From: CAJQQY01 sp964352225
Lineage (GTDB): Bacteria; Bacteroidota; Bacteroidia; Chitinophagales; Saprospiraceae
Reading direction: 5' to 3'
Length of the DNA stretch: 24,316 nt
Assembly (NCBI GenBank): GCA_964352225.1
Contig: CAYGRM010000054.1
Coordinates: forward strand, 1 to 24,316
In this document: piece after piece, positions 1 to 6,900 of the stretch
Numbering within the stretch: position 1 is the first letter of the stretch
Layout of the letters: each line of letters opens with the position of its first letter
The notes under the pieces: model-generated
The model's database searches: none
What the model was told of the DNA's origin: nothing
The model's input: the letters and a program-made list of their open reading frames with translations, nothing else
Made by a program: the position numbers and the translations under genes

Positions 1-21
1 TTTTCTTGGAGAGTTACTTTT

Positions 22-139
22 AACCCTGCTGTTCGACACAAGGCTGATGTCGATAATTAAAAAACGGTGCTCGTTAAATGCTTAACATTTAACGAACAGC
101 TGGTGGAAGTTGGGAGGGAAATTGTATTGCGCAGCAGGG
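22..139. repeat. Structured repeat, copy A
   Basis: First of three related elements. It is closed by CCCTGCTG (24-31) pairing with CAGCAGGG (132-139). Inside are a TCGACA...TGTCGA hairpin (about 32-53) and a perfect inverted repeat, TCGTTAAATG and CATTTAACGA with a 5-nt loop (about 71-95). Read beside copy C it aligns well over the first 80 bases: both have CCC(T/C)GCTGT, an ACAA block, AATTAAAA and GTTAAATGC followed by its complement. The compensated arms suggest that a folded DNA or RNA is what is conserved. No reading frame is evident in it. It lies just upstream of the outer-membrane protein gene. Confidence 0.6.
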
Positions 140-240
140 GAAGATGATTTGTATTTAATTCCAGTAATTAAAAATCATTAAGTATGACTACAAATACTTC
201 AACACTTTTTAGAAACAAAATAATGTAGAATAAGTCCGTT

Positions 241-1032
241 GTGAAAAATATACTATTCCTAACAATTCTTATTTGCTTAAATTTTAATTTATTCTCACAA
301 AGTGATAAGAAAAATACAATCAGTATTTTTTTTAGCCCAACTATTTCTAAGACAAATTTTACTAACTTAAACACTTTCGATAGTGGATGGTTAGATCGAT
401 TTTACGAAAGTCAATTACCGAATAAGAGCATCCTAGGATATAATTTCGGAATAAGGTATAGTAGAATGCTAATTAAAGATTTTAGTTTGACTTTAGGGAT
501 TGGCTATTCTCTTGATGGGCAAAAGTCTCCAGATTTTTTTAAAATAAAAGGAATCTCAGAGGCAGACTTAAATGCTACACCTGATTATGGTGGCTCAGCT
601 TATATTATAAAACATAAGTCTTACGATTTTCCTTTGATTTTAAATTATCGAATAAGAACTAAATCAAAATTTAGTTATGTGGTTTCAGGAGGTGGACTTT
701 TAAATATTTATTATAGAGCCGAAGCGAAAAACTTTTTTATCAGTAAAGAAAGTGGAAAAAAAGAGAGTGGGGCAAACGAAAGTAAATATTTTTTAGCTGC
801 CGGTAATAATACTTTTCAAAAACTTAGAAGGCATTTTAATGAAGGATTATATAGATGGGGAGGGATTTTTAAAGTTGGAATAGTATATAATGTTATACCA
901 TATTTTTCTATAGAATTTAGCCCTGAAGTTAAATTTTATGGAAATTTAAAAGATACATCAATCGCCCACACAGTTGTTGAAGGAGGTTTTTATAACATCG
1001 GTGGAGCGATTAATTTAAATTATAACTTTTAG
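241..1032 (+). CDS. Outer-membrane beta-barrel-like protein
   Basis: This 263-aa protein starts at GTG, the codon that gives a complete signal peptide: K-N at the N-terminus, a hydrophobic core of about residues 4-18, then a FSQ-S cleavage-like site. The mature part alternates hydrophobic and aromatic residues in strand-like runs (YNFGIRY, LTLGIGYSL, FPLILNYRI, YVVSGGGLL, GIFKVGIVYNV, FSIEFSPEVKFYG). It ends in strand NLNYNF with a terminal Phe, the usual signature for Bam-dependent insertion. Bacteroidota carry many 200-270 aa barrels of this PorT/OmpA-barrel kind. No substrate can be assigned. It stands alone, flanked by copies of a structured repeat, which gives it a cassette-like setting. 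The family call is by fold only. Confidence 0.7.
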   Translation: MKNILFLTILICLNFNLFSQSDKKNTISIFFSPTISKTNFTNLNTFDSGWLDRFYESQLPNKSILGYNFGIRYSRMLIKDFSLTLGIGYSLDGQKSPDFFKIKGISEADLNATPDYGGSAYIIKHKSYDFPLILNYRIRTKSKFSYVVSGGGLLNIYYRAEAKNFFISKESGKKESGANESKYFLAAGNNTFQKLRRHFNEGLYRWGGIFKVGIVYNVIPYFSIEFSPEVKFYGNLKDTSIAHTVVEGGFYNIGGAINLNYNF

Positions 1033-1047
1033 AAAATCTACCGCTCC

Positions 1048-1174
1048 AACAAACCCGCTGTGCGATACAAACGGGACTAACGAATAAAAGGAAAGCTGCT
1101 TGTGCCGACATGTTGTCGGCGTACAGCAAAAGGCAGCGGATTTCATCCGACAGTCTATAAGTCCACGGGGACAA
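1048..1174. repeat. Structured repeat, copy B
   Basis: Second copy, in direct tandem with copy C at a period of about 125 bp. Blocks shared with C are CCCGCTGT, ATACAAA, AAAAGGAAAGCTGCT (1086-1100), GGCAGCGGATTTCATCCGAC (from 1132), CAGTCTA and AAGTCCAcGGGGACA. GCTGC (1095-1099) pairs with GCAGC (1133-1137) around an inner hairpin GCCGACA-TGT-TGTCGGC. GGAT-TTC-ATCC forms another stem, and CCCG...CGGG pairs can close the unit. The inner hairpin differs completely from that in copies A and C but still pairs. Confidence 0.65.
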
Positions 1175-1300
1175 AAACCCCGCTGTCGAATACAAAGCAG
1201 ACTGACAATTAAAAGGAAAGCTGCTAGTTAAATGCTGTGCATTTACACTAACATTGGCAGCGGATTTCATCCGACAGTCTACAAGTCCATGGGGACAGAA
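1175..1300. repeat. Structured repeat, copy C
   Basis: Third copy, adjacent to B. AAAAGGAAAGCTGCT lies at 1211-1225 and GGCAGCGGATTTCATCCGAC starts at 1256, 124-125 bases after the matching blocks in B. The variable inner hairpin is GTTAAATGC-TGT-GCATTTA followed by CACTAAC. AGACTG (about 1199-1204) can pair with CAGTCT, and CCCC (1178-1181) with GGGG (1291-1294). It is the copy most similar to A. Confidence 0.65.
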
Positions 1301-1306
1301 ACGACG

Positions 1307-1336
1307 AAGCCGCAAACAGGAAACTGCTTGCGGCTT
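1307..1336. terminator. GAAA-tetraloop hairpin, possible terminator
   Basis: AAGCCGCAA (1307-1315) pairs perfectly with TTGCGGCTT (1328-1336). An inner CAG-GAAA-CTG stem gives a GNRA tetraloop. The downstream sequence TGTATTTTC is only moderately T-rich. It may terminate a transcript reading through the repeats, or be the 3' end of the structured element. Confidence 0.5.
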
Positions 1337-1361
1337 TGTATTTTCAATTAAAAGAAAAAAA

Positions 1362-1583
1362 CTACTCTTCTACATCCTTAATTCTATTCCGCTCAGGCTT
1401 CTGAAAAGGAATGGTATCGAGGAGGTTGCGGACTTCTTCGATGTTGTCAGTAATCTTAGAAATATGCCATTCGATATTTTTTTGATTAAACTCTTCTTCT
1501 TTGAGTCTTTGAAATTCTTTAAGGATAAAGACTTGAAAAGGTGGACTAACTACCAAGTATTCCATGTATTTCGGATAGTTCAT
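1362..1583 (-). pseudogene. KilA-N-like protein fragment (C-terminal part)
   Basis: The 73-codon frame encodes a stretch like the end of a KilA-N domain, with FQVFILKEFQRLKEEE near residues 16-31, the characteristic helix of phage and mobile-element KilA-N/RhuM-type proteins. A charged helical tail follows (SKITDNIEEVRNLLDTIPFQ). A real KilA-N protein would have well over 100 more residues upstream. Here a TGA stop precedes the first Met in this frame, and the upstream DNA instead encodes a transposase start in another frame. The first dozen residues (MNYPKYMEYLVV) overlap that transposase DNA and are probably not authentic. I take it as a remnant; the family call is moderate. Confidence 0.5.
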
Positions 1584-1677
1584 TCATGGATGCTGAGGTA
1601 TAAAAATATTCTTCTATCACTCGTTTTTTAGTGCGTAAACCATAAAATGGTTTTTTCTTTTTTGATTTGTTTGACAT
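1546..1677 (-). pseudogene. Truncated IS transposase orfA N-terminus
   Basis: From ATG at 1677 a 43-codon frame reads MSNKSKKKKPFYG, then TKKRVIEEYFYTSASMNELS and EIHGILGS before TAG (1546-1548). The Lys-rich start, the VI-E-EY helix and the ...HGILGS turn match the helix-turn-helix start of IS3-type orfA proteins in Bacteroidota, which normally continue with NT and a Trp-containing recognition helix. Here the frame stops right after LGS, and the sequence beyond belongs to a KilA-N-like fragment in another frame. It is therefore a deletion or recombination junction at about 1545-1550, not a point mutation. No orfB, terminal inverted repeats or target duplication were found nearby. Confidence 0.5.
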
Positions 1678-1908
1678 AATAAAACACGGTTAGTAGTCCG
1701 AGATTTTTATGACAAGACATAAAACACAGTATTTTACTTAACATAACGATAATTATCTGATTTTTAAATAAACCCCTTTAAAACCATGATAATCAGCTGT
1801 TTATACGGGACTAGCTATTCTTAAAACTTTTCTAAGTCCTGAAATGTTAATTCATTAGTATATCGAAAATTTCGACTTACTTAAGAAAAATAATAATATC
1901 TTAGATTT
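1678..1908. other. Intergenic region upstream of selO
   Basis: No convincing gene, RNA or terminator is visible in this AT-rich stretch. TATCTTAG at 1897-1904 resembles a -7 box, but it is too close to the selO start and has no matching TTTG upstream, so I do not call a promoter. Confidence 0.4.
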
Positions 1909-3483
1909 ATGAAACTCAATATAAACGATACTTTTAATAAAGAATTACCTGCGGATCCCAATCGAGAAAATACTCGACGACAAGTGTTTAATGCAGCATT
2001 TTCATATGCAACTCCTCGAAAACCAGCTGCACCAAAGTTGGTTCACGCCAGCGAAGAAGTAGCAAAAATGATTGGTCTTGATCCTGAAGATATTAAGTCT
2101 GAGGAATTTTTAAAAGTATTCTCAGGAACAAAAGTTTTGGAAAATACTGATCCCTATGCTATGTGCTACGGAGGTCATCAGTTTGGAAATTGGGCTGGAC
2201 AATTGGGTGATGGTCGAGCAATTAATTTAGTCGAAGTAGTTCATAAAAATCAACGATGGGCCTTGCAATTAAAAGGTGCCGGTGAAACACCATATTCACG
2301 AACCGCAGATGGACTAGCTGTTTTGCGCTCGTCCATTCGAGAGCATCTTTGCAGCGAGGCGATGTTTCATTTAGGCGTGCCGACGACTCGGTCATTGTCT
2401 TTGATGTTAACTGGTGATCAGGTGATGCGTGATATGCTTTACGACGGAAATGCTGATTATGAAAAAGGAGCAGTTGTTTGCAGAGTCTCTCCAAGTTTTA
2501 TTCGTTTCGGAAATTTTCAAATACTCGCTGCACGTAAGGATATAAAAACTTTGACTGAATTAACTGATTATACGATTCGCCATTTTTTTCCAAAAATAAC
2601 ATCAACTGGCAAAGAAAGCTATATTGAATTTTTCAATGAAGTAGTTGATCGAACATTGGAAATGATCGTTCATTGGCAACGAGTTGGATTTGTGCATGGC
2701 GTAATGAATACCGATAATTTATCGATTCTAGGCTTAACGATAGACTATGGTCCTTACGGATGGCTCGAAGGTTACGATGTGGATTGGACGCCCAACACCA
2801 CGGACCGAGCACAACGAAGATATCGTTTTGGAAATCAGCCACGAGTAGCGCTTTGGAATTTGATGCAATTGGCGAATGCGATTTATCCATTGGTGGATGA
2901 AGCGCCACCTTTTCAAAAAGCCTTAGATAATTTCCAAAAAGAATATGATAAAAAATACCTGGAAATGATGCAGTCGAAATTAGGTTTAGAAAAAAGAGAC
3001 AATGTGGATCAAATATTAGTGAATCAATTGCAAGAAAACCTGCTCTTGACGGAAACTGATATGACGATATTTTTTAGAAATTTAGCTAATTTCAAAAAAG
3101 ACACAAAGATAGATTCGGAAGGAAAATTTTTGGAGGTGATCAAAGCTACATTTTACCAACCAGAAGATTTAAAAGATAAAATTTTGGAAGCTTGGATCGA
3201 TTGGTTTATTAGTTACAAAGAAAAATTATCAAACGATGCTCTTTCTGATGAAGATCGGAAAACGAAAATGAATGAAGTCAATCCAAAATACGTTCTTCGA
3301 AATTACATGGCTCAACTAGCCATCGACGCTGCGGACAAAGATGACTTTTCTATCGTCAATGAGCTTTTTGAATTACTCAAAAACCCTTACGCTGAGCAAA
3401 TTGAAAATGAGAAATGGTTTGCAAAAAGACCTGAATGGGCAAGGCATAAAGTGGGTTGTTCGATGTTGTCTTGTAGTTCCTGA
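1909..3483 (+). CDS. selO: Protein adenylyltransferase SelO (YdiU family)
   Basis: This 524-aa protein is a full-length member of the SelO/YdiU pseudokinase family, which transfers AMP from ATP to Ser, Thr or Tyr of target proteins (first shown for E. coli and Pseudomonas SelO, with a link to redox stress). Visible motifs are YGGHQFGNWAGQLGDGRA, the nucleotide-contacting LQLKGAGETPYSR with Lys122, and HGVMNTDNLSILG at 263-275. Asp269 and Asn270, with Asp279 of TIDYGP, are the likely catalytic and metal-binding residues. The C-terminus ends SMLSCSS, with Cys three from the end where vertebrate SelO has selenocysteine. ATG at 1909 gives the family's usual N-terminus. It is monocistronic, with no partner gene nearby. 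Confidence 0.95.
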   Translation: MKLNINDTFNKELPADPNRENTRRQVFNAAFSYATPRKPAAPKLVHASEEVAKMIGLDPEDIKSEEFLKVFSGTKVLENTDPYAMCYGGHQFGNWAGQLGDGRAINLVEVVHKNQRWALQLKGAGETPYSRTADGLAVLRSSIREHLCSEAMFHLGVPTTRSLSLMLTGDQVMRDMLYDGNADYEKGAVVCRVSPSFIRFGNFQILAARKDIKTLTELTDYTIRHFFPKITSTGKESYIEFFNEVVDRTLEMIVHWQRVGFVHGVMNTDNLSILGLTIDYGPYGWLEGYDVDWTPNTTDRAQRRYRFGNQPRVALWNLMQLANAIYPLVDEAPPFQKALDNFQKEYDKKYLEMMQSKLGLEKRDNVDQILVNQLQENLLLTETDMTIFFRNLANFKKDTKIDSEGKFLEVIKATFYQPEDLKDKILEAWIDWFISYKEKLSNDALSDEDRKTKMNEVNPKYVLRNYMAQLAIDAADKDDFSIVNELFELLKNPYAEQIENEKWFAKRPEWARHKVGCSMLSCSS

Positions 3484-3497
3484 TTTAATGGTGGTCA

Positions 3498-3556
3498 TTT
3501 AAGATAAAATCATTTAGATTTAATCCTAAAAATGAGAGCAATCTTAAAGGTTTTTT
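3498..3556 (+). terminator. Weak terminator candidate after selO
   Basis: TTTAAGAT (3498-3505) pairs perfectly with ATCTTAAA (3541-3548), followed by GG and six T (3551-3556). The loop of about 35 nt is long, so this is a weak intrinsic terminator at best. Confidence 0.3.
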
Positions 3557-3606
3557 GTCCTGTATCTAACAATTAATTCAAATATACTAATTTTTCAATT
3601 TTGTGA

Positions 3607-3637
3607 TTTGATTTTTCAAAATATTCCATTACCTTGG
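3607..3637 (+). promoter_or_regulatory. Candidate Bacteroidota promoter for the small unit
   Basis: TTTG (3607-3610) and TACCTTGG (3630-3637) are separated by 19 bases, matching the -33 TTTG / -7 TAnnTTTG consensus with one mismatch. Transcription would start at about 3641-3645, right at the first hairpin of the leader. Confidence 0.4.
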
Positions 3638-3640
3638 AGC

Positions 3641-3700
3641 CGTGCAAGAAGCACAAGCCTGATGCCCGAGAGCGCAACGGGAGATTTGATAACTAAAAAA
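3641..3700 (+). ncRNA. Stem-loop leader upstream of the 26-codon ORF
   Basis: The leader contains GTGC-AAGAA-GCAC (3642-3654) and CCCG...CGGG (about 3664-3682, loop AGAGCGCAA), followed by an A-rich linker into an AGGAGG site. It is much more GC-rich than its surroundings, as expected of a folded RNA. ACAAGCCTGATGCCCG is close to ACAAGGCTGATGTCGA in repeat copy A. I do not recognise a known riboswitch class. It could be a cis-regulatory leader or part of a small RNA. Confidence 0.35.
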
Positions 3701-3711
3701 AAGGAGGTATT

Positions 3712-3792
3712 ATGAATCTAATAAAGTCAGCAGTTAAATTTCTTACAAATAGCAAAGCAAACAATTCATCCCTAAAAAAAGGTATGTCTTAA
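3712..3792 (+). CDS. 26-aa peptide, unknown function
   Basis: The peptide starts MNLIKSAVKFLTNSK and ends KKGMS. It is cationic and could form a short amphipathic helix over the first 13 residues. AAGGAGG lies eight bases before the ATG. That is striking in a genome where most genes lack a good Shine-Dalgarno sequence, and it is the main reason to call the ORF. It has its own candidate promoter and structured leader and is followed by a hairpin and a strong terminator, so it is an independent unit between selO and the AAA+ gene. It could be a secreted or regulatory peptide, a toxin, or a leader peptide. No homology is recognised. Confidence 0.45.
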   Translation: MNLIKSAVKFLTNSKANNSSLKKGMS

Positions 3793-3800
3793 TACATGTG

Positions 3801-3822
3801 GTGTAGGGGATATCGCCTACAC
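3801..3822. other. Near-palindromic hairpin after the small ORF
   Basis: GTGTAGG (3801-3807) pairs with CCTACAC (3816-3822) around GGATATCG. It is nearly symmetrical around GATATC. There is no T-run directly after it, so it is more likely a stability element or binding site than a terminator. Confidence 0.4.
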
Positions 3823-3863
3823 TTTCATAAGTTTAATTTGCTGAGTTAAGCAATTTACTGAAC

Positions 3864-3901
3864 AAAAATCCCTTGTAGTCTTAAGTCTGCAAGGGATTTT
3901 T
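3864..3901. terminator. Strong bidirectional terminator
   Basis: AAAAATCCCTTGTAG (3864-3878) pairs with CTGCAAGGGATTTTT (3887-3901), with one G-U pair and an 8-nt loop. A-runs and T-runs on either side let it work in both directions. It would end the small-ORF transcript on the plus strand and the AAA+ gene on the minus strand. Confidence 0.85.
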
Positions 3902-3997
3902 AATTTTACTAATTGCTAACTGTCTCATACCCAGTAGCTAGTAATCAAAAAAGCTATAAGTTCTTGATTATCAGTCAATTAGTACTATTTTTTAAAT

Positions 3998-6900
3998 CTA
4001 AAACTTCCCCATCAACCCCATCAAATAAACACATTTAATAAACTCCCGATTCGTCCCTTCAATCTCCGTCTGTCCTGCCGAACTATAAAATTTTTCCCTC
4101 AATCGCCGCAGCGCACCTTCCAAATATCGCAAGCATAAAATCAAAATTTTCAGCTGTTCATATTTCTCAATATCATCAGATTGCAATTGTGCCAAACGTT
4201 GTGAACGCAGATTTTGACCATTCGTAAAATGATCATACAAGTCAAAAAACTCAATAGCTGAATATCCTTGAAAATCTTTCAACCTGCGCAAAGCAATCTT
4301 AGTGGCCTCCTCTGGACTAAATTCTTTTGCTGGTTGGAAAGCTTCAGTATCAATGAAAAATTCTCGCAAATGATTTTGTAAATTTTCTCTTTTCACCTGT
4401 TCATCCATCTTGGGCAATAAGGTAAATTCCAAGAATTTTTTTGAAAAATACATCGCCTTTGCCTGAGGTGTTTCAGGAGCATTATAATAGCCAAAATGAT
4501 GTCGAACCAAATCCTGCATCGTCAAAAAAGTAGGCTTCTCTCCTGCATACAACTGCTGTAAATATTCTCGATCAACTTTTTCGGGAGCATAATCATATTC
4601 TACCACTTCGATCCTTGACCAAAAATCTGCAGTAAAAGGTTCATCATCCTCTCGATACATTGAACCCAGATTTGCAGCAGCGCACAACAAAACATTATCA
4701 CCAATTTTATACGTAGTCCCATCCTGTGCAATAAAAATTTTACTGCCTGCAAAAAATGGATTTAATGATTTCCGAAGGGCTTCGGTCCACTCTTTAATTT
4801 CTTCAATATTTACTAAACTATGTGGCGTGGTGATCGCTCGAACAAATCCCGCAGGGGTAGCATACGGGCCAGTATCTCCAAACTTCACCGCGGTGACCAA
4901 ACTATTTTTCGTCTGCCATTTATCCGCAGCATGTTCAAAATATTCTCGATTCATGATCGATGCAGCAAATTTTAAAAACATACTTTTCCCCGTACTCGGT
5001 GGTCCTGAAAACAAAATAATCCCAGATTCACTCACCATTTGCAATTTTACCTTAATTACAAATTCATGGAGTTTATGCTGAAAGTAAGGTGTCTCATCAA
5101 TAAACTCTGGACCGATGACTGGAACATTTCTAGTACGATTTTTTTCACTTTGCTCTCGCCTCTTTTTCTCTAAGGCACATCGTAATCCTTTTTTGGAAAC
5201 ATCTTGTTGAGGAAGAAGTTGCTCAATGGTGGTGTGCTCGAATTGTGGAAAATCGTCGGCACTCTCCTGCCCCATGGTTATTTTCCAAAGACATTCTAAC
5301 AATTCAATTACATTTTCTGGGTGACCATATTTTTTATACTCATTTGCAAAAAATGAGTAGTCCTCCTCTCCTATTTCGAATGCTCTCCCTGCTTCTAAAT
5401 TCTCAGTCGCACTTGGGCGATAAATTTCACGGTCCGTATCTCTTTCAAAAATAACTTGATAAATTCCAGCAGTACCTTTCTTTTCTAAAACACGCATTTC
5501 CCATTTTGGAAAATTCTGAATGGAAGATTCCATATCTACAAATAAATCAGGGTCATTCTGAATGTAGGCATATTTCCCTTCGAATGCGACCATTTTTTCC
5601 AAGTCAGCTCGATTCCTTTCAAGAATCCTACGCTCCAACTTTCTTCTCAGCTCGATAGCCAAACGAATATCTTTAAACGTTTTTTCCAGCTTTGAAATAT
5701 CTCCCAAAATTTGTTGATACGTCGCATTCCCTCTCAATTCCAAATCCGAAAACCCACCTGAATGATGAATAACAAAGAAGTCAATACTCTCATTAATCAT
5801 ATTTGCCAATTGTAATTTGGCGGCATTTCTGTCTGCCTCTTTCCTTTCAATTTCAGCAATTAATTCTCCTTTTCGAATCGTCACAGCATGATATAATCTA
5901 CTTTGAATTCCAGCAGGGGAAAGGCTTTTTTCTTTAGCAATATTTTCTAAAATAAAAGGTTGTTTGAGCAACGTCATCAACTCCAAGGAAGCGGGGTGAG
6001 TACTCAATAAAGCCTCCAGTTGGCGGGGGTTATGGGTGTTTTTAACCGCAGCTTCGATCTGTTCAATTTCACCTGTAATAAAAGATTGCAACGCATTTCC
6101 ATCGCTGGCTATTTGCTTCGAAAATGTTTTATTTAACTCAAGTTGAATTTCCTTAAATTCAGCCAACACCTGATCTGAATTTTGTGGCATCATCGAGTTC
6201 AATTCATCTTGAAATTGTCTTATAGAATTTAAAATATCTCGATAAGCATTGGGATCTGTTAACTTGTAAATGTCTTGTTGGAATTGTCTTGACTTTTCCA
6301 AAATCATCTTTGCTCTTGATTCCTCCACCAAGTCTCGCACTTTTTTTTCAGCAGGCCGAAGAATAGAATTCAACGCTTTTTGCAAGCGTTGACCAACTAA
6401 AAAAACACCTTCTTTTTCTGCTTGAGCAGAAAGCTCTTCTCCAATATTTTGACGAGCAACTGCAATCTTATTCTGAATAGCCAAAAGTTCTTCATAATTA
6501 TTCCCCACTTCGACCAACATATATTCTACATTCGTCTCAAAATCGAATCGTGCTTGGTCAAAGGCAGAAGGTAATTTTTCTTCTTCCTTTGGTTTTTCCT
6601 CCGTGACGATTTTAGCAAATTGCTTTTGAGTAAAAATACTTTCTCCTTTGAATAAATGTGATAGATTTTTCAAAACAGCGACAAAATTTTGCTGCTCAGA
6701 AGGCACCTCTAATTCATTTGCATTGGTATTTATTTTTAATAATTGGTTGGGTGTATTTTCTCGTAATGCTAGTGCCAATACACTTCCATTTTGATCTATT
6801 TCAAAACCAAATGCAAATCTCCCCAATCGATCAACCTCTGCTACATGATCTCCTGTAATATCATAAACTAGAATTTCTCCATCCTCTTTTTGAATAAAAA

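Noticed and set aside
22..1300. Repeats as canonical integron attC sites
   Set aside because: No RYYYAAC/GTTRRRY core pair lies at the expected ends and no intI gene is in the window. Only the general folded-repeat-plus-gene arrangement is similar.
1010..1315. 101-codon minus-strand frame across repeats B and C
   Set aside because: Its internal repetition (RLSDEIRC-type segments) simply reflects the DNA repeat.
1254..1631. 125-codon plus-strand frame over the repeat and relic region
   Set aside because: It runs through repeat copy C, the hairpin and the antisense of the KilA-N-like relic. Its composition does not look like a protein.
3637..3690. Group II intron domain V or a known riboswitch
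   Set aside because: GGAGCCGTGC faintly recalls intron sequences, but there is no complete domain V hairpin and no reverse transcriptase. No riboswitch consensus I know fits.
4827..5081. Short plus-strand frames within the AAA+ gene
   Set aside because: They are antisense shadows of a strongly coding region without their own start signals or recognisable domains.
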